40,188 nucleotides of DNA, taken from Candidatus Poseidoniaceae archaeon (lineage in GTDB: Archaea; Thermoplasmatota; Poseidoniia; Poseidoniales; Poseidoniaceae). The notes beneath the pieces are model-generated. The model did no database searches and was not told the DNA's origin. It saw nothing but the letters and a program-made list of their open reading frames with translations. Positions 25,634 through 33,398 of the stretch are shown one piece after another. Positions within the stretch are counted from its first letter, which is position 1. Every line of letters begins with the position of its first letter. Location of the stretch: positions 1-40,188 of the forward strand of contig JAPKCS010000019.1 in the NCBI GenBank assembly GCA_028822845.1, written 5' to 3'. Position numbers and translations under genes: made by a program.

Positions 25634-27361
25634 ATGCCTGTCACCCTCGCTTCGGTGGATTTCCCGAAGCGTCCAGGGGTTTACTTGTTCAAAACCAATC
25701 AAGGACGGGTGCTCTATGTCGGAAAGGCTACGAAACTCAACGAACGCATTCGTTCCTATTTCGCACAAAGTCCGGACCGCCAAATGATTCCTGAACTCGT
25801 CAAGCGTTCTGATGACATCGAATGCATTGTAACAAATTCTCCCGAGGAAGCACTGATCCTCGAACGTCAATTAATCAGGCAACACAAACCAAGGTACAAC
25901 TCCATGCTTAAGGATGACAAATCCTACCCGTTCTTGGTGCTGACAAAAGAAGAAATCCCTCGGATCATGTACACCCGCCATCCACCAAAGGGCAGCCTAA
26001 GATGGGGTCCATTTCCAAATGCGGGTGCTGCCAAGCAAGTGATGCAACTCCTACGCAGACAATTCGGTATCCGTGATTGTAAGGAATTGCTCCCCCAAGG
26101 TTGCCTCTCCATGCACATTGGTTTGTGCTCTGGCCCGTGCATTGATGCAGCGGGCTATGCTGAGAGCGTCAACACCGTACGCAGGGTACTCAACGGCGAT
26201 GCTGTCGCTTTGCTTGAGGAATTAGCCACTGAAATGGACCAAGCCGCTGAAGGCATGCAGTTTGAACAGGCCGCGGCTCACCGAGACACGATTCGGGCCG
26301 TTCGAGCAACCACTGGCCAGCATGTTGTCTCGAGCAAAGTGTACCGAGATTGTGACGCTATTGGCATCGTTGCTCAAGGTGAGATGGCTGCTGTTGTCAT
26401 CATGCATGCCGATAAAGGCGTGGTCAAAGGCCAGGAGGTCTGGCCCATGGTCCATCGAGGCGACCTTGGGGAAACCGTCGCCAGTTTTGTTTCCGAGCAT
26501 TATGCAAATCGACGTCCGCCAAGGTTGCTGCTGACTCCAACTCCACTTTTGGATGGGATCGAGGAATGGTTGTGCACCCGTCGGAAAGCAAAGGTCGAGG
26601 TTCGAACTCCATTGCGAGGCGATTTAGTGACCTTGTTGACCTTAGCCCGACAAAACGCGGACATCCAGATGACCCGATTAGCCAACGCCACCAGCGGTTC
26701 ATTGGAACAGCGTGCGGCCAATGATGGGGCAGGCGTTCTTGGAATGGATCAATTAAATCACATCGTCTGCTTCGATATGGCTCAACTGCTTGGTGATGAA
26801 CGGGTCGGGGCAAGCGTGACGTTTCGCAACGGCCGGCCAGCGAAGAAAGAGTACCGGACTTACATTGTGAAAAGTGAGGCTATGGATGATCTCCGCATGA
26901 TGAGTGAAGTGGTGGAACGATGGTTGAAACGTCAGGATACTTGGCCAGATTTGCTGTTGATTGATGGCGGTGAAACACACCTCTCAACGATCACGCGGCT
27001 GCTCAAAGAACATGATGTGCTCGACAAATTTGCTTTAGCAGCCTTAGCGAAGCGTGAAGAAACAATCTACAGGAATGGACATGAGCCAATCATCTTGGAT
27101 CGAAAAGGAAGAGTGATGGTCCATGCACGGGATGAAGCTCACCGATTTGTCAACACATACCATCGTAAACGCCGGGGGCGCAGCAAAATGACAGACCCTC
27201 TGGAAAGTGTCGAAGGGTTGGGGGCTAAGAAAATGCAAAACCTACTCCGCCATTTTGGAGGAAGGCAAGGCATCCAGCACGCTTCTGCCGAGAACCTGAT
27301 GACTGTTCCTGGCATCGGCCAATCGCTTGCAAAGCGAATCTATGATTCGCTTCACAACTGA
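25634..27361 (+). CDS. uvrC: UvrABC excinuclease subunit C
   Basis: 575 residues, close to the usual bacterial length. The GIY-YIG nuclease domain is at the N-terminus (GVYLFKTNQGRVLYVGKATK, about 15-34). A four-cysteine block, C-x7-C-x7-C-x3-C around QGCLSMHIGLCSGPC, fits the UvrC iron-sulfur site. A UVR domain (MDQAAEGMQFEQAAAHRD), the RNase H-like nuclease domain and C-terminal helix-hairpin-helix motifs (VEGLGAKKMQNLL, VPGIGQSLAKRI) follow. The nuclease acids are kept in CFDMAQ and LLIDGGE, as is DEAHRF; the usual CFDISH His is a Gln here. UvrC makes both incisions in nucleotide excision repair, recruited by UvrB. uvrA and uvrB are not in the window. Archaeal UvrABC genes are thought to come from bacteria. 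The stop abuts the convergent stop of the 1082-residue gene. Confidence 0.96.
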   Translation: MPVTLASVDFPKRPGVYLFKTNQGRVLYVGKATKLNERIRSYFAQSPDRQMIPELVKRSDDIECIVTNSPEEALILERQLIRQHKPRYNSMLKDDKSYPFLVLTKEEIPRIMYTRHPPKGSLRWGPFPNAGAAKQVMQLLRRQFGIRDCKELLPQGCLSMHIGLCSGPCIDAAGYAESVNTVRRVLNGDAVALLEELATEMDQAAEGMQFEQAAAHRDTIRAVRATTGQHVVSSKVYRDCDAIGIVAQGEMAAVVIMHADKGVVKGQEVWPMVHRGDLGETVASFVSEHYANRRPPRLLLTPTPLLDGIEEWLCTRRKAKVEVRTPLRGDLVTLLTLARQNADIQMTRLANATSGSLEQRAANDGAGVLGMDQLNHIVCFDMAQLLGDERVGASVTFRNGRPAKKEYRTYIVKSEAMDDLRMMSEVVERWLKRQDTWPDLLLIDGGETHLSTITRLLKEHDVLDKFALAALAKREETIYRNGHEPIILDRKGRVMVHARDEAHRFVNTYHRKRRGRSKMTDPLESVEGLGAKKMQNLLRHFGGRQGIQHASAENLMTVPGIGQSLAKRIYDSLHN

Positions 27362-30300
27362 TCAATCGAAGCGCTCTTCACCGACTTCTTCGACGATGTC
27401 TTCCTCAATGTCTGGCATGATGTCTTCCTCAATGTCTGGCATGATGTCTGGGATGATGTCTTCGATGAGTTCAGTTGGAAGTGGAACCTCTTCGATCATT
27501 GATTCTTCAAAGATGGTCGGAGGGGCCTTGAATGGTGATATGCCTGCCGGAAGTGGGGGGGCGCTTGGTTTGTTGAGTTCTTTAAATTCATCGAACTCAC
27601 CGTGGATGGCTTCGCTGTGGAAACCAGATAAGTCTGCAAACTCATCGTTGCCAATCTTTGGTTTTGCTGAGGCAGCAAACCTCGCCCTACGGAGGTTTCT
27701 CTTTGCTCGCTTCTTCCTTCGACGACGCACGAAGAGCATCAGTAAGATGACAATGATGGCCGGGTATTTCCAGAATTGAACCAAGAAGTACACCCAAGAT
27801 AAATGTATTTGGAAAGTAATCTTGTCATCCACATCACCTGCTGGCATGATGTATGTGATTTCTTGACGGCCATCGATGACCTCTGATTGGATGTTCCCTT
27901 GGGATGATTCAAGGTTTTCCAACGTAATTCCAGAAGGTAAGATTATTTTTATTGGACCATTGACTGCTAATTCAAAATCTTCATTCAAGGTGCTGCTGAA
28001 CTTAAATGGGACCGTGAGGACATCGTCCGGATTGTCCTCGCCGTTAGGCAGAGTCAGGCCTCCCAGTCCAATGATGCTGTTCGTGAGCATGCCAGTGATG
28101 CCTTGCATCATCAGCCCCATCGGTTCAATAAATGTTGAACGGATGAGATCGGTGACCAGGCTGATTTGGACTCCGGACGTGTTGCCTTCTCTAATTTTCT
28201 CAAAATCCGGATCAATTTTCAATGAAAACTTAACCTTTGGAATTTTCAAGGTTAGACTCAATGGTTCTTCATCGCTGACAATAAGATCGGGCGCTCCAAC
28301 ACCCTTCAAACGAGTCTTCACTTCGAAGTCACTGATGTCTATTTCCTTAAAATTGATAATATCTGTTTTCACCAGTTCTTTCGCAGCGTCCTGGATAAAT
28401 TGCGTGAACAGTTCACCGACCCGTTTGACAAAAGCCATGAGACCTTCTGAAGTGAATTCAAATGTTAATGATTCGTTGCAGATACTGAAACCTGGGCAAA
28501 AGGCTCCAAAGATCTCCCCAAGATCAATCGTTCGGTTAAGTGGTTGGTCGACACGACTTGCGATGTCAAGCCCAAGGCGAATCAAGTCCGAAGGCAACGC
28601 CTGCATGGTAACGCTGTGTTCACCCGTGTCGATGTCGTCTAGGAATTGAGAAGGGATTCCAATTCGGTAGACCGACACATCTGCATCGAGGGCGAATTCG
28701 AAGCCCAAGGAGAAATCCCATTCGTTTATATCGAAGGATAATGCATCCATCTCGATGGCACTGGTGACACAGGTTTTGTTTGTGCTCGGACAAATGACAT
28801 TTTGATTGTCCCCACGAATTGCATGCCTCCAATCGTACGGGTTGGTTCCAGCAAAGGAAATTGAATTTACATCGTTCCCTCCGAGCGTATCCTTGAGGAC
28901 CAAACGGTCGCTGCCATTTGCAGTTCTCACCCAGTTTGGAAGAACAATTTCAAGGGTCACCTCCGAGGGTGGGAGGTTTGCAGGGACAATGGCAGAGAGG
29001 TAACTGCTGTTGAGCACAGTCTCCAGAGTGAGCCCTGAATTGAGCACACGTTCGAAATCAGCGGTGGTGAGTTCATCGATGACTTTTCCGATTTCATCAA
29101 TGTTGTTATTTTGGGAAAGAATGTCGATCAACCGCATCGAAAAGGGTTGACTTGAAGTTTCCAGATAGACTGGATTCGTGATGCCCATTGCGGCTTCTCC
29201 CCTGATACAATAATTCAGATCCACGCCTCCTGCCACCACTTCAGAGCAGCCAGCTGAGTGAGAATAATTCAGTCCACCTGCTGGCCTCGAGCCGATCGCA
29301 GGGGTGGTTGAAATCCAACGCATCTCACTCATTTCAATCGTGTCAATGCCTGCAACGGTTGATGACACACCCTCCGCAATCACATCAACAGGGAATTGGG
29401 ATGTGAAATTTGATAAATCAACAAGACCGTTGTGATAGGCCAGACGGATACCATCAGCAGTCACGATAGGAACTGTGGCCTTTTCAGCGGCATCCATGAG
29501 GGAGACCCCCCAATCATCAAGCGTCGCGGCATCGAGGTAATGCATTCCTGCAGTGAAACCAAGAGTCGCTGCAGATTCATCCCTCAAATCGAGCGTGATA
29601 TGGATGTCCATGGCCTTGGATCCTTCAGGAACATTCACCGTCTTGGTGTCCGAGCGGTTCCGATGAACTAAGGTCAGTTCGACGCCTTGGGTCAGATCTG
29701 AATCAACTTCATTTGCAGTTCTGTGGTCAATCACCCAGGAACCAGAATTGAAGGCACTTGTGTCAAATTTCTCGACGATTTGACCAGCGCTGTCGACCGA
29801 AGCAATGGTCGAGTAACTTGGGGGATTAACGGTGTAGGTCGCCAGATGGCCACGTCGGGCAACAAAATCGAACGAGGAGGTGATTTCGGTGCCCATCACC
29901 ATCAAACCTTGGTAAGCACGCTCAAGATTGAGGTCGTCGTTTTCCGCCAAGTTGAACGTCGATTGATCAAGTTGAATCAAGGCGCTTGTCGAAAGACAAA
30001 TTGGAGGGTTGAACGCATTGTTTTCCGAAGCACCCTCTTCTTCTGAGTCCGTTGTTGGATCCGTGGAACAGGTGGTGGTCACACCAGATTCAACGTATTG
30101 ATTGACATAACCTGTCGAGACTGATACCTCACCAAAGCTTGATTGAAGCGACTCGGCTATGGCTGCTGCAATCTCATTTTGGAGTTTTTCGCCAATGGTT
30201 GGGGAACCCGCACCGGCTGACTCTTGGTCCATATAATTTCGAATTAAATCCGCTGGAGCACCGTCCTTTGCTTCTAAGCCGTCGTTCGCTAGCATGCCTG

Positions 30301-30610
30301 CAAGGAGAGGGGAATCCAGACCAAGCGCTGCTCGGTCAAATTCACGAATGGCCCATGTCAACTCCAATTGGAGTTGTTCCGTTCCGAGCATGGTGAAATC
30401 ATAGGTGCCTTCAATCCAATCTTTGTAATCAGGTGTTCCGTCATGGGAGTCCACATAGGTATCGCAAATTCCATCCACGACAGGCGTGTTGCATGATGTC
30501 ATGCCTGCTGCAGCAGCCATTGGTACGAAAATCGAAAGACACATCAGTCCAATCAACAAGTGAGCCAGCGTCTGCTGACGAATGTTGGACCAACGGTGCT
30601 GTTCGGTCAT
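27362..30610 (-). CDS. Large secreted, C-terminally anchored protein of unknown function
   Basis: 1082 residues. An N-terminal signal peptide (hydrophobic run LLIGLMCLSIFVPMAAAA, about 18-35) is followed by a long ectodomain (about 36-935) with no family I recognise. It starts with a VVDGICDTYVDSHDGTPDY segment, has scattered cysteines, and becomes beta-rich with amphipathic stretches such as LTLKIPKVKFSLKIDPDFEK. A membrane helix (about 940-963) is followed by an Arg/Lys-rich stop-transfer block and a roughly 110-residue acidic, proline-containing cytoplasmic tail ending in repeats of DIMPDIEE. The plan matches the other giant surface proteins, but calcium loops are lacking. Similar architecture suggests a lineage-specific envelope protein. 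It is divergent from taw2, with a gap of 50 bases. Confidence 0.85.
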   Translation of the reverse strand: MTEQHRWSNIRQQTLAHLLIGLMCLSIFVPMAAAAGMTSCNTPVVDGICDTYVDSHDGTPDYKDWIEGTYDFTMLGTEQLQLELTWAIREFDRAALGLDSPLLAGMLANDGLEAKDGAPADLIRNYMDQESAGAGSPTIGEKLQNEIAAAIAESLQSSFGEVSVSTGYVNQYVESGVTTTCSTDPTTDSEEEGASENNAFNPPICLSTSALIQLDQSTFNLAENDDLNLERAYQGLMVMGTEITSSFDFVARRGHLATYTVNPPSYSTIASVDSAGQIVEKFDTSAFNSGSWVIDHRTANEVDSDLTQGVELTLVHRNRSDTKTVNVPEGSKAMDIHITLDLRDESAATLGFTAGMHYLDAATLDDWGVSLMDAAEKATVPIVTADGIRLAYHNGLVDLSNFTSQFPVDVIAEGVSSTVAGIDTIEMSEMRWISTTPAIGSRPAGGLNYSHSAGCSEVVAGGVDLNYCIRGEAAMGITNPVYLETSSQPFSMRLIDILSQNNNIDEIGKVIDELTTADFERVLNSGLTLETVLNSSYLSAIVPANLPPSEVTLEIVLPNWVRTANGSDRLVLKDTLGGNDVNSISFAGTNPYDWRHAIRGDNQNVICPSTNKTCVTSAIEMDALSFDINEWDFSLGFEFALDADVSVYRIGIPSQFLDDIDTGEHSVTMQALPSDLIRLGLDIASRVDQPLNRTIDLGEIFGAFCPGFSICNESLTFEFTSEGLMAFVKRVGELFTQFIQDAAKELVKTDIINFKEIDISDFEVKTRLKGVGAPDLIVSDEEPLSLTLKIPKVKFSLKIDPDFEKIREGNTSGVQISLVTDLIRSTFIEPMGLMMQGITGMLTNSIIGLGGLTLPNGEDNPDDVLTVPFKFSSTLNEDFELAVNGPIKIILPSGITLENLESSQGNIQSEVIDGRQEITYIMPAGDVDDKITFQIHLSWVYFLVQFWKYPAIIVILLMLFVRRRRKKRAKRNLRRARFAASAKPKIGNDEFADLSGFHSEAIHGEFDEFKELNKPSAPPLPAGISPFKAPPTIFEESMIEEVPLPTELIEDIIPDIMPDIEEDIMPDIEEDIVEEVGEERFD
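27395..27442. repeat. Tandem 24-base coding repeat (two perfect copies plus partial third)
   Basis: Two identical 24-base units lie at 27395-27418 and 27419-27442, followed by a partial copy from 27443. They encode the repeated acidic DIMPDIEE octapeptide near the C-terminus of the 1082-residue protein. Perfect identity points to recent slippage, and copy number may vary between strains. Confidence 0.85.
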
Positions 30611-30660
30611 GCATGAGGGTTACCACGCACATTCATAGCCGTTCCCCCCTTGATGCCACC

Positions 30661-31836
30661 ATGGATAGCACAGATGGTACCCCTCGCATTGGCGTGGTCA
30701 TCTGGACATCGCAGCACCTTGGTTCTGAACTCCATGCAGCCCTCAAGGCCCTCAAGTGGTTCGATAAAGGGGGGCGTTCGAGAAATGAAAGAAGAGAACA
30801 AATAGGCTTCCCATGCCTGCAAAGTTCTGCTCTAACCATTGAGCAAATGGATGAACTCAGGGCTGTCTTCCCCTACCAATTTGAGCACGAAGTGCTCGCC
30901 GTTCGCGAAGTTGGGCCATCGGTGAACCCTCATGATCGGCTTCGAAAATGTGCCTTGGGTTGGGCTGGACATCAGGGTGCTGAACTTCCTGGGAAATTAG
31001 TGGAAACTCTGCCGAACAAGTGGGAAAGGCTTGGTGACCTCATCGTGCTCCCTATCGATGCTTTTCAAGACGATGCTTGGTGCGAGCGCCTCGAGGCTGC
31101 AAGCTCCTCCAACCGTCATGAACTATGGCAGAATGTAGCGACAGCACTGGGTGGAACCCGTCTTGCTCGTCAAGCCCAAATCATGGACAATGCCCTCCGG
31201 AGCCCGCAACTCGAGATGTTGTACGGAGAGCAGACGTGGGTTGAATTTTCAGACCATGGAGTAAAGTTTGGATTTGATGCCCAGCATGTGATGTTCTCAG
31301 CGGGAAACGTCACGGAAAGGCACCGCATTGGTGGGCTTAACATGCAAGGAGAAACCATCGTTGACGCCTATGCTGGAACTGGCTACTACACCCTTCCGAT
31401 GCTGGTGCGAAGTGGGGCGCTGCATGTTCATGCATGCGAAATGAACCCCGCCTCAATCGACGGATTGCAATGGGGGGCTGAAGCGAACAACGTCGCTGAT
31501 CAACTCACCGTTCATCAAGGAGATAACCAGACGACGCTTCCCTCGCTGATCGGCATTGCTGACCGTTGTCACCTCGGTTTGCTTCCTTCTTCTGAAGCGG
31601 TTTGGTCCCACGCCTTGAATTGCCTCAAACCAGAGGGTGGGCGGTTGCATATTCACATGAATGTCGAAGAAGGATCCATCGAGGAGTGGTGCGAACAAAC
31701 CATCAGCGAACTGCGCCAGTTATCGAAAGAACTTGGCCGTGTTTGGACCATTGAAGCCGAACACCTTGAGCGTGTCAAATCCTATGCCCCAAGGGTTCTT
31801 CACATCGTTCTGGATGTAAAATGTTCAACTGTGTGA
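30661..31836 (+). CDS. taw2: tRNA wybutosine-synthesizing protein 2 homologue (Tyw2/Taw2)
   Basis: 391 residues from the ATG at 30661; the in-frame ATG at 30613 would leave almost no room for a promoter. The C-terminal half is a class I SAM-binding domain: VDAYAGTGYYTLPML (motif I), HACEMNPASIDGL (motif II), then DRCHLGLLPSSEAVW and GGRLHIHMNVEEG. The last two match the Tyw2 signature (human TYW2 has LGLIPSSE and LHIHQNV), and not the NLP motif of the sister methyltransferase Trm5. Tyw2/Taw2 moves the 3-amino-3-carboxypropyl group of SAM onto the tricyclic base at position 37 of tRNA-Phe. The divergent N-terminal part presumably binds tRNA. The other wybutosine genes are not in the window. 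Confidence 0.87.
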   Translation: MDSTDGTPRIGVVIWTSQHLGSELHAALKALKWFDKGGRSRNERREQIGFPCLQSSALTIEQMDELRAVFPYQFEHEVLAVREVGPSVNPHDRLRKCALGWAGHQGAELPGKLVETLPNKWERLGDLIVLPIDAFQDDAWCERLEAASSSNRHELWQNVATALGGTRLARQAQIMDNALRSPQLEMLYGEQTWVEFSDHGVKFGFDAQHVMFSAGNVTERHRIGGLNMQGETIVDAYAGTGYYTLPMLVRSGALHVHACEMNPASIDGLQWGAEANNVADQLTVHQGDNQTTLPSLIGIADRCHLGLLPSSEAVWSHALNCLKPEGGRLHIHMNVEEGSIEEWCEQTISELRQLSKELGRVWTIEAEHLERVKSYAPRVLHIVLDVKCSTV

Positions 31837-31859
31837 GAGGATTTAGCCTCGGTTATTTT
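31837..31859 (+). terminator. Weak hairpin and T-rich stretch after taw2
   Basis: Directly after the taw2 stop, GAGG and CCTC pair around a 6-base loop, followed by GGTTATTTT. The stem has only 4 bases, so this is a weak candidate; the T-rich stretch overlaps the end of the convergent cyclophilin gene. Confidence 0.22.
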
Positions 31860-32863
31860 GGCGGTGGGTCGTCGATCAACACGGCGTCGTAGGTTGGAGC
31901 AGACGAAGCGCTATCAAGGCCAAGAGGGGCGTCGATGCGTCCAACATAGAACACCAAGAAGCCAGCAAAAGCGAGGAGGAGGACCGCACCCAGGCTCAAA
32001 CCAATGACGCCGAAAGCGTCACCGAGCGTTGAGAGCCATGAGGTTGTATCGTCTTCCAGCCCATCCCCGAATCGAACGGTGCCATCGGGGTCAGAGACCC
32101 CAACCATGCGTATGGAGATGATTTCTGCCTCATAACTCGGCCTGCCGGCTGAAGAAGCTGGATTCTGAATGTCTTCTTCACCCGTTGGATCATCTGATGT
32201 CGGAGTCAAGGCAATACCCCGAACATGGCTCATACCATCGCGCACGATTCCAAAGGTTGCGTACCCTTCATCGTCTCGGTTTTCCGGGTCGAGGTTGTGG
32301 GCTTCGGTTTCAGCAATGTACCATTGAGCATCGGCAGAATCCGGATCTTGACCGCGAGCCATACCGATTGCACCGTCGACGTGGGAGAGGTTCGGGTTTC
32401 GCTCGAGCGGAATGGTGTCACCCGTTCCCCCGTTGCCACATTGAGGACTTGTCAGCGGATAAAGGCCGACCGTCGAGCAGCTAGGGTCGCCACCTTGAAT
32501 TACGAAATCATCGATCACTCGATGGAAAAATATGCCGTCATAAATACCGTCTTCGACGTTGGTGATCATGTTCTCTGTGGTGATTGGAACCCATGCTTCA
32601 AACAACTCAATGACGATCACGCCATAAGCACGCGAAGTGAAGTGCGCTGGAACATACGATACTTCAATTTCAACAATCGCATTGCCTTGATAGGTTTCTT
32701 GCATTGGGGTGTCTTCTGGTTCTGGGCCATCAAGCCACTTTGCAGGATCGACCCCGACGTTGCGCCATCCGCTGTTGCCAGTGTCCGCATGGGCCAAGGG
32801 CACCACCGTCGCAGTCATGCACAGAAGGTTCAGGACAAGCAGGCAGGCAAGTCGTCCTTTCAT
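31853..32863 (-). CDS. Extracellular membrane-anchored cyclophilin-type peptidyl-prolyl isomerase
   Basis: 336 residues from the ATG at 32863, which opens a clear signal peptide (MKGRLACLLVLNLLCMTATV); the frame is open further to 32965, but the extra part lacks this pattern. The cyclophilin domain spans about 55-235, with IFFHRVIDDFVIQGGDP (the family's FHRVI.xFMIQGGD), GAIGMARGQDPDSADAQWYI and YATFGIVRDGM. The key Arg, Phe and Gln of the active site are present. A C-terminal membrane helix (about 285-308) and a short cytoplasmic tail follow, so the isomerase faces outside. It could help fold the large secreted proteins encoded nearby, which are rich in proline and cysteine. It converges with taw2, with 16 bases between them. 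Confidence 0.92.
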   Translation of the reverse strand: MKGRLACLLVLNLLCMTATVVPLAHADTGNSGWRNVGVDPAKWLDGPEPEDTPMQETYQGNAIVEIEVSYVPAHFTSRAYGVIVIELFEAWVPITTENMITNVEDGIYDGIFFHRVIDDFVIQGGDPSCSTVGLYPLTSPQCGNGGTGDTIPLERNPNLSHVDGAIGMARGQDPDSADAQWYIAETEAHNLDPENRDDEGYATFGIVRDGMSHVRGIALTPTSDDPTGEEDIQNPASSAGRPSYEAEIISIRMVGVSDPDGTVRFGDGLEDDTTSWLSTLGDAFGVIGLSLGAVLLLAFAGFLVFYVGRIDAPLGLDSASSAPTYDAVLIDDPPPK

Positions 32864-32953
32864 GGTTGGGCGAGTCGGTCCTCCTCCATGAATCGTGCGG
32901 AGAATGTCCATCCGCACCCATAGACCAAAAAAGGGGGGCGCTGTCAAACAATC
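32864..32953. promoter_or_regulatory. Divergent promoter region, cyclophilin / small membrane protein
   Basis: The 90 bases between divergent starts contain AAAAAAGGGGGGCG at 32927-32940, close in form and position to the element before uvrC. No clear TATA box was seen for either gene. A role in transcription or start-site selection is inferred from position only. Confidence 0.3.
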
Positions 32954-33343
32954 ATGGAACAACAATCAAACTTCATCCCCAACGTTACGCTTGGCTACGG
33001 CACCTTTCTCTTGCTGTGGGGCATAGCAGTCTCTGTTCTCTCGGGTTCAGAGTCCATCACATCCTATTTCCCGAGCCTTCTTGGTGTTCCATTGATGGTT
33101 TCAGGCATCATGACCATGCGCATGCCTGAGAAGCGAAAACTCTGGATGCACATCGCTGCAACTTTTGGTTTGCTCTGTGCGCTTGGAGGCACTCGGTTTT
33201 TCATGGTCATGAGCGATGGTATTGACTACGCTTCAGGATCAATGTTGATGTTGCTGATCACCGGTTCAGCCTACACTGCCTTCTGTGTCCGTTCCTTCAT
33301 TGCAGCGCGAAAAGCCCGAGAGGCTGCAAGCGCTGAGGCTTGA
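32954..33343 (+). CDS. Small four-helix membrane protein of unknown function
   Basis: 129 residues with four hydrophobic segments at about 14-31, 38-56, 64-85 and 93-114, a polar MRMPEKRK loop between the second and third, and a charged C-terminus (RKAREAASAEA). It resembles the general TMEM14/small DMT-like size class, but no diagnostic motif is visible, so no function is given. It is divergent from the cyclophilin gene and is followed after 55 bases by the S15 peptidase gene on the same strand, possibly in one transcript. Confidence 0.72.
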   Translation: MEQQSNFIPNVTLGYGTFLLLWGIAVSVLSGSESITSYFPSLLGVPLMVSGIMTMRMPEKRKLWMHIAATFGLLCALGGTRFFMVMSDGIDYASGSMLMLLITGSAYTAFCVRSFIAARKAREAASAEA

Positions 33344-33398
33344 AACCAGTTCAAGTTCAAAGCGTCATGCTCTTGATGGGGAAGGACTTCGCAGAAGC

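Noticed and set aside
30613-30660. Earlier ATG for taw2 adding 16 residues
   Set aside because: It would start 2 bases from the divergent gene's start codon, leaving almost no promoter space, and the added residues look random.
32225-32923. 232-residue plus-strand open frame opposite the cyclophilin gene
   Set aside because: The cyclophilin motifs are unambiguous on the other strand, and this frame lacks any recognisable domain.
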